Source: Ectocarpus siliculosus
Lineage: Eukaryota > Sar > Phaeophyceae > Ectocarpales > Ectocarpaceae
Length of the DNA: 28,204 nt
Direction: 5' to 3'
Assembly (NCBI GenBank): GCA_000310025.1
Contig: FN649733.1
Location: 3,090,652 to 3,118,855, forward strand
The position numbers and the translations under genes were made by a program. This document shows positions 1 to 9,343 of the stretch, piece by piece (within the stretch, counting starts at the first letter, position 1; each line of letters begins with the position of its first letter). The notes under the pieces are model-generated. The model saw only the letters and a program-made list of their open reading frames with translations, did not search any database and was not told the DNA's origin.

Positions 1-21
1 GGGGGGGGGGGGGGGGGGGGG
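1..21. repeat. Homopolymer G tract at window start
   Basis: Twenty-one consecutive G residues open the window and are followed by a GTGC/GTGCGT-rich stretch. A contig that begins exactly on a homopolymer usually marks an assembly or sequencing break rather than biology. Confidence 0.9.
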
Positions 22-2387
22 CGTGCTTGCGTGCGTGCGAGCGGGTTTTTCATTCCCGAGGGCGTTTGACCTTTTGACCCTCGTGCGTGGAAGCGTAGTT
101 TTTATTCTTGAGGTTTTTTCGACCGTTCGAGCCCCGTACCACACCACGCCCCTTCCCAGCAGAGATCGGGCACAAGGCTCTTTTTTTTTGACTCGCGGAG
201 CACCAAGACGCCGCGGTTGTAGCATCACTCACATCATTAGCCCCGCCGCTTGTGGATGATCAGTTCAATAACATATATATATTTTTTTTTTTGTCTTTCC
301 AGCGACTCCAATTCCTGCTTCGAAGGCACGAGTTGAGCGTTGGCATGAGCCGCTTGTTTGTTTCGGGGGCGGGGGGCGGGGGCTTGTGTTGGCCCAAGGC
401 TCCCGTCGTCCTAGTCGATCGGCCAATTTAGCTCTGCTCGCTGGCACGCAGTTACACGTAGTTGGCGATGGACCATGCATTTATTACGGAGGCCACCTGT
501 CCGGGGTGGCAGTTTTCAGAGAGAACGGGTCGAGATGCAGTTAGGGGCGATATTTTTTTTTGCTTCCTTGCCCCTGCCTAGGGGTACCCGCCTCTTGACG
601 GCGGTGCTGAAGGTAGTAGGCAGCGGTGGGGGAGAAACAGAGACAAGACAGGCAAGACAGGCAAGACGACGACACAGACGGTGTTTATTTACGCGGGGAG
701 CGACGAGGCTCCTCTGCCAGTTCCTTGCGCTTGGTCTGCCGCACAATTTTATGGTTATTTTTCTACGCAGCGCTGCACAACCCCTGTTTTTTTCTTGCTT
801 GTGTTTTAAGGGGCGTGCTCGTGCTCGATGTCATGCGTTGCTTCTTTGTGTGTGGGTGCTTTGACCAGAGGTTGCCGCTTTTTTTCTTGTTTTCCCGTGC
901 GTGCACGCCACGCAAAGCCGTCACTTCACGCAGGCAATGATTTTGCCTCACAATAAACTTGTTGGTCGGGGTCTAGTGTTTTCTTGTTTTCTTCCGGTTC
1001 GGGGGGAGTCTATCTCGTCATGGCGTCGAGAGATCTGTTGTGATTGATGATAGGGCGTGGGCTGTGGAGTGAACAATGCGTAACGAGGGCGCCACACGGA
1101 ACCACCGAGTGCGGGCATGTGCACTGCTGTGCCTCTTTGAGATCGTGGAAGTTCTTGTGTATTTTATTGAAGTCGTTCTTGTCCCTAAATATTGCTACCC
1201 TTTTTTCCGTTGCCTGCTCATGGTTTTCGTGTGTCATGTTGTCGTGAACGATTACGAGTTATCCTCTTTTCTTTCTTGCTCAAGATACTAACAAAATGAA
1301 TGGGTGGTGTGCGCGCGTTTTTCTTCATGGTACAATAATTGTCGTCTGTATGTGTCTGCTGTTGAGAGTAAATTAGTGGCCCTTCTCTTTTTCGTCGGGC
1401 ACAGCAGCAGCTGATTGTGAGTTGCTATTCGTTGACTTTTTCGTCTGCCAGAGGATGGCCGAAGGCCGATGGGTTTGCGAATTTCTGACGTGTCATTTCA
1501 AGGGGGGAAAACGACTTTTGTAATCGCGGTTTTTTTACTCGAAGAGAGAAAGAGAGTTAGACGAGAGGCTGATGTGGAGGGATCATTGGCGATACGATGT
1601 AACCGTCGAAACAAGGCTGGTGCAAGATTTCAGCGCCGCCGCTGCTGCTAGCCGAGCACGACACGCTCGAGTAGGAGCGGAGTGGTGGTGTTTTTTTACG
1701 GGTGAACAACTGTCTGTGCACGATGCTTTTTTTACTCTTCTTTCGGAGATGTCGCTAGCGAACGAAGCGTTGCCTGCGCTGGGACTACGTGGCGTGGTGA
1801 CCGCAGCAGGCAGGCGTGTCGCTAAAAGCGATCTGTTGTTTTTGTTTTCGGAGATCGGGTACTACTTGTAGTGAGTAAAGAAATAGCAGTACCTTCCGCC
1901 AAAGTGTATTTCCAGTATATACTTCCTTTTGTATTGGGTGATCCGTGGTGTTTAGACATTCAAGGTACAGGGGGTAAAGCTAGGGAATCCCCCTCCCGGG
2001 GATAGTTCGCGACCCCCTCCCCCCCCTTCCGAATTGTATGAAAATTCCAGGGTTTGCCGCGCCAGCAACGAACAGTAGTCTAGCTACATGTTTCGACTTT
2101 AGGAGCGTTCATGTTTTCGTGAGTGCTATGCGCACAACCTTCGTTTTTTGTGGATGCTTTTGACCATTGTGTACCTTGTATTTGGGTTAGCTTGTGACCA
2201 TCCATGGAAGTTCGGTGCTATGCCTCGAAAGTGTAAGGAAGAGGTAGCAAAGGTACTCGATAGACGCCAGCTGCGTTTTTTTTGTAGTGAAGACAACAAG
2301 ACAGGGAGCAACCAAGTGTACCCGAAGATTTTCTGTAGTGTAATAATCTCGAACGTTTGCCTACCGTCGACCGTCTATACGTCGCTT
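22..2387. other. Gene-poor region, no supported coding exon
   Basis: Open frames here are short, lack the G/C-ending codon bias of the real exons in this window, and do not chain through splice sites. The plus strand is rich in T runs and T/G words, as in an untranslated or intergenic region. An AATAAA word sits at 952-957 and could be the poly(A) signal of a gene entering from the left, but no terminal exon could be recognised. Otherwise I see nothing in it. Confidence 0.6.
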
Positions 2388-2673
2388 GGACCGAGTTTCA
2401 AAGCTCGATTGGTCATCATCTGGGAACATGGGTATCAATACCCAACACTGCGATACCTAACACTGCTGAGGGTGTATACGACACAAGACAACACACCCCC
2501 CGGACCGATTTTCATAGCTCAATGTATCAACGTCAAAGAGAGTCGCAGCGCAGAAAACGACGGCATTGAAGCCTCCTGGACCATTTTCAGAGCTCGATTA
2601 CTCCGCGACCAAGAGGATACGTAAACGAATATGTTTTCGGAGAGCTATCGACCAGACGGCTTCAATGGAGGTG
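2388..2673. repeat. Foldback / inverted-repeat cluster (copies 1-3)
   Basis: Three related copies of a word close to GGACCGATTTTCAAAGCTCG lie at 2388-2411, 2502-2520 and 2578-2600. The third is one arm of an imperfect foldback: the sequence around 2565-2600 (CATTGAAGCC followed by a CTGG and AGCTC core) recurs in reverse complement at about 2637-2673. The same family recurs at 23836-24077. Short tandem copies of an AACACTGC-type word lie between copies 1 and 2 (about 2437-2470). Together these suggest non-autonomous foldback or MITE-like DNA. No transposase is visible. Confidence 0.6.
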
Positions 2674-2711
2674 CGTTATCTTGTGTGCCTGTCGTATTGA
2701 AAAATTATCTG

Positions 2712-2752
2712 ATGCTGCTGCTGTTGTTGTTGTTGCTGCTGCTGCTGCTGCG
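2712..2752. repeat. (CTG/TTG)n microsatellite
   Basis: An interrupted trinucleotide tract of CTG and TTG units. It lies outside any supported exon. Confidence 0.9.
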
Positions 2753-2840
2753 AATATATCTCGCATGCGCAATGCACACATCATCGCTTCTTCAATCTTT
2801 GTTATCTCGGCACAAACGCCCTCGGCCCATGGGGAGGTGC

Positions 2841-2866
2841 AAAATGTAACATGAAAATGTAACATG
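2841..2866. repeat. 13-bp perfect tandem duplication
   Basis: AAAATGTAACATG occurs twice head to tail at 2841-2853 and 2854-2866, about 180 bp before the PRMT9-like start codon. Replication slippage is the simplest origin. Confidence 0.9.
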
Positions 2867-3043
2867 AACACACATCTTTGCATGACTGATTTACCCATAA
2901 ATGCCACACCACGGTGCCCCCGCTATACCCTGCCTCACCCACGTCACCCCCTCGGCACACCGCTCGCTGCTCGTGTTGCGCAAAACCCACTCACTCACTC
3001 AACTGCCAAGCAAGTCGTCGACAGAGACCAATAGCCACGAACC

Positions 3044-4375
3044 ATGGAAGCAGACGATGCCAGAAAAACTCTATCTTCTGTGCGGTTGGCGAGAGATCAC
3101 GCCGCGTCCGGCCGTCACGGAGCAGCCACTGCCCTTTTGATGCAGGTCTGCCTGCCTTGCGAACAGCACTATGTTACAATATATACAGCAGTACAGGAGT
3201 AGTCAGCCGATCCCTTGATTCAAAATTCAAATTTGCTTGTGTTCGTGCACATTCTTCAATTTTTCTGTAGTGAGACGATGACGAGCACAAACCACAACGT
3301 GAACGAAAGACTCCAAGCGAATTATGAGTTTTCCCGGCGTTGGACAATCAACGTTGCTTGGCGGGGTTGCGCACACATGCAGGCGCTCCAGAGTGTTCCT
3401 CAACTTGCCGAAGAGCTGGAGGGTGACCTGACCTTCTCCCTCAAGGCGTACGGCGAGCACCTTGCAACAATTGGTCAACCGAGCAGCGCTCTCTGGCTCT
3501 ATTCTCAGGTACCAGTGCTCTGCATTCGATAACTTACGACGTCTGAGGAAGCACAAGGGTGTCCTGCCTACACGAACTACCCACCTTTGACTGAATACAT
3601 ACGACGACAGCGGTGTCTCCGTGCGCAGCAAGCATCACCATGCCTGGCGTGTTCGGTGGGGTCGGGGACACGGGGTTGGGGGACGTACATATTCAGGCCG
3701 TCGCAGTTGTCTCAGCAACAGTTCTATAGGCAGACATCCCTCCGTCGTTTGCCCTTCCTCAAGCTCTTTTGTCCCCTTTCTACCGACCGTCTTCGCTGCT
3801 GGACTGAAGCGTAGGCCATTCCGCTGCTCGAGCGTCCGCGAGGACTTCTCACGAACCTCGGTGCACTGCATTACTCGCTCGGAACAGCGGCCGCATCTAT
3901 GGAGAGCTTCCAAAAGGTGAAAGGGCGCTCGTGTCGCAAAGCGACCGGTCCATCTACCGCCCTACCATTCCCAGTAGGTGCACACCGAGAGGGCGTTTTT
4001 CGCACCAAACTATATGGGGCCATGACCCTTCCCTCTGAAGGTGTTTGGCTGTGGTGCCATCGAGATCGCTGCCGAGAGGTATCGGTTGCTCTTGTGATGA
4101 CTGTTGTTTCAATGGCACCAAACCAACGACTGGAAGCCCGCCTGTAAAATTTACGCCGTCACAACCCCCTGTTTCATGCATCTCTCACAGCAGTGCGGGT
4201 CCTCGTGCCTCCCTCCCCTCTCGCTTCAGGCACTAGCGCTTGACCCGGCCTATTGGCCGGCTTTGGAGAGCCTGGAGAACGTCAAGAGCTTGGCGGTGGA
4301 CCGGTGGCACTTCCGCATGCTTAACCATTCTGCCCGAAATGAGGCCTACTCGAGAGCGATCCAGAGAGCGGTAAC

Positions 4376-4409
<34 letters not shown>

Positions 4410-7400
4410 GCTGCAGCTGGCCGAAACCTGGAGGTGAGAGGTCTTCCGGTAGGCATCAATACGCAGGTGGGCCGAGAAGACCTCCCATGTAGCGCCATCA
4501 TTTGCCAGATCTGTGACCCCATCCGCTCCACGGTACAGTTGCAGCGTGGTCCCGGCTTGTACCTATTTTACGTCGCCGTCTTCCCCGAGATGGCAAGAAG
4601 TTTTCCTTGGGAAGCAGATTTGTAGCGGAGGTGTGAGACGAACTTCCTTCTACCGAGTTGGCCGCCTGTGTTCGCCTACCATGTATGTGGGCGTTATCGT
4701 GTGATTACTCGCGGTCGCAGGCGGGCGTAACGGTGCTGGACATCGGCACGGGCACTGGAATCTTGGCTGTGTTGGCGGCGAGGGCGGGTGCTTCGCACGT
4801 GTATGCCTGCGAGGTGAACAGTGTCTTATGCGACGTCGCGAGGGAAGTCTTGGAGAGGTGGGTTGCTTCGGGCTTGTTCCGAAGCCCCCTGTTGGCTTGA
4901 TTGTCGTTGCTCGGCCCCTTTGCACGACACGAAACAGCCCCACCATAGTATTTTTCCTCGCCCACGTCACGCATTTCGATGGCCAGCCGGAAACAACCCC
5001 CAAGGGAGCTCGTGACCTTGCGACAGCAGTCGCCCCGCTTGTTAACGGCAGCGCGTTGCTACACGCACCGCCTCGTATTCTTTTCTCGGCCGCGCCAACT
5101 CTGCCGTGGTTGTTGCAGGAACGGGGTTGCCGACCGCGTGACGGTGATCCACAAATCGTCAGGGGCCCTGCAGCCAGGCGTGGACCTACCCGAAGGCGGA
5201 GTGGACGTGATCGTCACCGAGCTGGTTGATTCCGGCCTCTTGGGAGAAAAAATAATCCCCGTTCTCACCGACGCGAGGGCGCGAGGGCTTTTGGCGCGGG
5301 GGGGACGGGTTGTCCCCGAGGTGCGAAATACGGATGCGGACAGGACGGCACTGTCCGTCTACGCTCATTAATTTTTGAGTTTGGCTGACAGATGTTTTGT
5401 TTGGTCAGCCACGGGGGCGACAAGTCTCGATGCGAAGAAACCGCACCTTGCGTTGCAGAAGTACTGTAGTGCAAGAAATGCAGGATTGTCCGCTAAAGTC
5501 AGCCCCCCGCACCAGCCCAGTGCGTGAAATAAACCACCTGGTCTTCATGACTTCTTCCTGCTGCATTTCCAGGGAGCTTGTGTCTACGCGGCGGTTCTCG
5601 AGTCCGATGCCGTCCGGAGGCGTTCGAGACTACTTCCCGGCAACCCAGGAGGGCTATCTTCGACATCGGTCTGCCCAACAATAGAAGAACCGTACACCTG
5701 CGAGGCAAGCGGACAATCCCGCGCTGTACAAGGCTGCCAAGTAACCTAGTAACATGCGTGCTTTAGCGTACCATGCCTTGACGTTGATGCGGATACACGC
5801 ATCAGAACCTGCTCCTGTTTGCTCCACGCATGGCAATCGTGTGCATCTTCTTCCGACGACTCGCGCTGTACGCCTTGTTCTCCTCGTGCATATCGAATCG
5901 CTTCACGGCGACAGCAAACCCCGGCCCGAAACCGTCTTGATGAACCGCCCTACTGAACGTGGGCAATTATAGGACCTTGGGCGTCTGGAACATCGGCTCC
6001 TGACCTCTCCACAGCCGGTGCTCGAGGTCGATTTTTTGAGGGATGGTGCAGACCTTATGGCGCGCTCAGCAACGTGCTCGCCGCAGGGCGTTCCGGCGGC
6101 ACCCGGAATGCCTCCTCCCTCGGCGATCGCAAACCTCGCTGTGAAGTGTTCGGGTCGTGCAGACGCGGTCGCCGTTTGGTTCGACCTTTGGCTGGATAAG
6201 GAGCGAGGGGAGCGCGACGTCGTCAGCACCAGGCCGGGACAAAGCGCCCCCGGTGACGCGTCCGGCTGGGTAAGCGGAAAGCTCTTTTGTTGAACAGGAC
6301 ACCATGCCGTCTGCGGGCGAAGTACCAACATGTCCTAGCTTCTGATGACCCGTGCAATGTGAACTGCGTGCCCCGTAGGCCAATCTTTGCCCGTATGTGC
6401 CTCGTTTTTATGTGTCTGTTTTCGTCAACCACACGGGTTGCAATTGTGTGTTGCGAAAATTTCGTCCCGACTCTTTCCGTAGGACGCCGGGATCTACTTT
6501 GCGCACGGGGCGAACTTGAATGAAGGAAGCGAAGCAAGTTTGGGAGCTTCCTCAAGGGTAGACAGACTTTGCTTCACCGTTAACGGGCAGGAAGGACTCC
6601 TCCACAATTCCGTCGTCGCTGCCGAGACACCAAGCGAAGTTATCGACCGCGGCATCGGCGACAGAACTGTGGGCGAAGGGAGCCTTAGGACTGCCTACAA
6701 CAGCAATGGGCCAGTTTATCTGGGGGAGATGGATATGGCCAGGCTAAATGACGGGCCCTTCCACTCCTCGCAAGCGAAAGCTGTGGCAGAAGCTCTGGTG
6801 GCCCAAGGCATGGAAATCAGCATTCCTGCCGCCACGCGACAGGGTCCAAGGTCGAGCTCAGTTGCATCCTCGTCGCAGACGCCGGCATTTCACTCGCCGC
6901 CGCCGGCCTTCGTTCTCGACCTGTGCGGTGCGTGGGGTGTGGCTGGGTTGCTCGTGGCCAACATGGAGCGGAGTGCTGACGGAGCACCTGCGACAAGGGT
7001 TCTTGCTGTCGCTGAAAGCGAAGAGTCTGCCGCGATTCTGAACGCGATCGCGAGAGAGAACGGCCTCGGACCAGACCGGTACGTGGCTACCGCGGACGGG
7101 CTCGTCGATCTCGCGTCACGCGGTGGGGTTTTTGAAACGACGACGGCTAAAGGCGCGGACGAACGGGCCAGCTCAATGGCTACCCGTGAGCAACGGGATA
7201 GCGGCTGGCCTGCCCGCGGGAGCGACTTGGGCTGGGCTGTGGTGATGACGTCGTCGGTGGTGGAAGCGTCGGGGCTGTTGAAGCAGGGGGGACTTGGGGG
7301 CCTGGAATTGTGTCGACATTTAGTCTCCGACGGCAACAACAGAAGCAGCGGAGGGCGTGATGGCAGAAATACCTCACCAACGGCCTTTGTGCCGGGACGT

Positions 7401-8066
7401 CTGGAAGTGGTGTGCCAAGGCCTCCAGCGGGCGTCCCTTTTGTCAGAGAATAGGGTTCAATCGGACAACTGCTGTGGTGTGATCGTTGACCCCGTGAACG
7501 CGTTCAGCGTGGCGACTTTCAGAGAGCTCGACCTTTCTGCTGCCGCTCCATGCGGCCACAGCGAGGGTTCCACACCAGCAGCAAGGAACGAAAAGACGAC
7601 CGGTGGTGGTGTGGACGCCGAGAGCAGCACTCGCTGCGTCCCAACGGATGGCGAGAAAGGCAAGGGTCACGAGGAAGAACAAGAGATATTTTTGACACCA
7701 TCAGCCGTGTGCTACGAGCTGGACCTTGCCAACGTGCAGGCAGGACCTGATGGCTGTCTCGACAAACGATCGGCCAGCCTGGTCGTGCAGCGCTCCGGGA
7801 CTCTGCACGCGATCGCTTACTGGTACCGGCAAACCCTCGGTGCGACGGTTGTGCTGGACACACAGCCGAGCGGTAACCCGGAATGCATCTCTGCGTCGTC
7901 TCACTTCAGGCAGGCTGCTGTCCTACTTGAGAAGCCGATCGAGGTGAAAGCGGGTCAGTGCATCGACATGTGCGTATTTTGCAACACCAGCAAGGGGGTC
8001 GTTGTCCAGGTATTAGGTGTCACCGAGGGGACGGGGGCGGTTGGGGATGATATGTGCAAATCGTAA
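3044..8066 (+). CDS. PRMT9: PRMT9-type protein arginine methyltransferase, 8 exons
   Basis: Predicted to methylate arginines using S-adenosylmethionine; the animal PRMT9 makes symmetric dimethylarginine on splicing factor SF3B2. Exons: 3044-3145, 3383-3508, 4230-4433, 4721-4857, 5119-5320, 5573-5704, 5973-6269, 6483-8066; every phase agrees, giving 927 aa (human PRMT9 about 845). Residues 1-100 are TPR-like (YGEHLATIGQ, then ALALDPAYW). The helix RWHFRML...RNEAY follows. SAM motif I VLDIGTGTG is at 149-157, the acidic residue of YACE at 175, and the double-E loop at E224 and E233. About residues 402-927 form a second, degenerate methyltransferase module ending in SSHFRQAAVLLE. Oddities: an alanine tract (4374-4418) before motif I, an apparent GC-AG intron after 5704, and an unusually large single last exon. 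The N-terminal TPR region separates it from PRMT7. The start is the first ATG of a small exon that joins the next exon in phase; an upstream exon cannot be excluded. Confidence 0.88.
4374..4418 (+). repeat. Coding (GCT)n alanine tract in PRMT9-like exon 3
   Basis: Fifteen codons read Thr, seven Ala, Thr, six Ala, nearly all GCT. The tract lies between the PRMT N-terminal helix and SAM motif I, in a linker position, so length changes of whole codons may be tolerated. Confidence 0.95.
5705..5972 (+). other. Probable GC-AG intron of the PRMT9-like gene
   Basis: The upstream exon ends ...TACACCTGCGAG and is followed by GCAAGC; the downstream exon starts GACCTTGGG after TTATAG. Splicing here is in phase 0 and gives EEPYTCE followed by DLGRLEHRLL, an uninterrupted PRMT-type segment. 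The nearest GT donor (CAA followed by GTAACC at 5743) is also in phase but would insert 13 unrelated codons. The GCAAG donor fits the known GC-AG intron consensus. Confidence 0.7.
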
Positions 8067-8346
8067 AACGCGCTGGGACGGGTGCGCTGCCTCCTTCGAG
8101 ACTCTACTTGTGTGGAGGGGTTCAGTACGTCTGTCGCGATCAGATATATCTGCATCTTGTGGTGGGTGTTGAGTTTGTCGGTTGAAGCCGCCGCTGCCGA
8201 CGTGCTTATTGAGACGCGTGAGGTTGTGCCACTTGTTTTTGGCTCCTCCGCATCGTCCACCCTCACGCATAGGACAGGTTTTTGCCGTGGAGGTCTTGAG
8301 GTTGGGCTTCAGAAATCCCAACGTGCAATTGGGGAGTAACAGAAAA

Positions 8347-8352
8347 AATAAA
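8347..8352 (+). terminator. Candidate poly(A) signal AATAAA
   Basis: AATAAA lies 281 bp after the PRMT9-like stop codon in an A-rich context, a plausible 3' UTR length. The cleavage site is not visible from sequence alone. Confidence 0.4.
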
Positions 8353-8704
8353 CTGAGAAAAATTACTACTACTTCGAAGTATGTTTTTCGTAGCACCTGC
8401 TGTTACTTGGAAATGGGATGCACAATACAGCACACAAAAAAGTCCGGACAACGGCCAAAAACGTTTCAGAAGCCCCTCCCGCCGTCATTCCACCACTTGT
8501 ACCATCAAGATCAACCGCACTTTTGTCATCCGATAATTCAAACGAGACCGAAACTGCGTGATTTGATGCGGCCTCAAACGCAGCAACCACCGGATCCACA
8601 AATAATAGTGATCGCAGAACAGAAAAATACGGCAACAACAAAATGTGTTCCTCCACAACAACGACCTTCAACAAGATCGAACTCTTGCTGCTATCAGGAT
8701 CACA

Positions 8705-8905
8705 TTTCCTTCACCTCACGCCAGCGCCACTGTCCGCTGCAAGCATCCCTTACTTTTTCTCTGGGCGTACGCACCACACACCACCAATCCTTGCTGCTAT
8801 TAGCACAACCTTTTCACATCACGTCACTCCCACTGTCCATTGGATCCGCCCCTCACTTTTTTTTGGGCCCGGGGCACACGCACCACGCGGCAATCCGCGC
8901 TCTTG
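8705..8905. repeat. Diverged ~100-bp tandem duplication
   Basis: Two neighbouring segments, about 8708-8795 and 8815-8905, share an ordered series of words: TTCAC.TCACG, CCACTGTCC, a CACTTTTTT-type run, GGGC and ACGCACCA. The second copy differs by many substitutions and small indels. This creates a long, misleading open frame on the plus strand. Confidence 0.5.
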
Positions 8906-9343
8906 TCCCGAAAACACCAACGCATACCATACACTCCCCGTTCACCCTGATCTACTGTATACACTATGCGTTCAACTGCTAGACTATTGGATCGCACGAA
9001 TCTATCACAGCAAAACTCAGTCAACGACGAAGACGCCAAAACCTCTTGGCCGCCATATCTACAAGACAAGATATAGGTAAAAAAACTCTTGTGCAAACGC
9101 TTGTAGGAGTAACAAACGGGGAAACAACCACCCTCCAACCACTCGAGCAGTTGTGCACAATCGAGGGCATGTGTCTGCTGCAATATTTACTCTAATCTAC
9201 TCTTTGCTGGCGAGCTGCGAGCTTCCCCGCTGTACAATTGGTCTCGCGTCGCCAAGCAGCCAAAAAAACAAGAAACGCGGCGAGTAGTTCAGTCAGAAAG
9301 CCCTCGCCCAGTCGTTTCACGCAATACCAATGTCATCGTTTTT

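Larger units (their letters stand above)
8067..9343. other. Convergent intergenic region / 3' UTRs
   Basis: This stretch lies between the stop codons of the plus-strand PRMT9-like gene and the minus-strand EamA gene. It is A/C-rich on the plus strand and holds no exon that can be joined to either gene. It contains a candidate poly(A) signal at 8347-8352 and a diverged tandem duplication near 8700-8905. Confidence 0.7.

Noticed and set aside
1572-1871. 99-aa plus-strand frame with alanine run
   Set aside because: It has no splice partners, no codon bias and no recognisable motif, and is probably intergenic.
2148-2624. 158-aa plus-strand open frame
   Set aside because: It overlaps the foldback repeat copies; its internal repeats (FKARL, FRARL) are the translated repeat word and it has no coding bias.
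8182-8982. 266-aa plus-strand open frame
   Set aside because: It is His/Pro/Thr/Gln-rich with no G/C-ending codon bias, spans a diverged non-coding tandem duplication, and lies between two convergent genes. An A/C-rich strand with few stop codons explains it.
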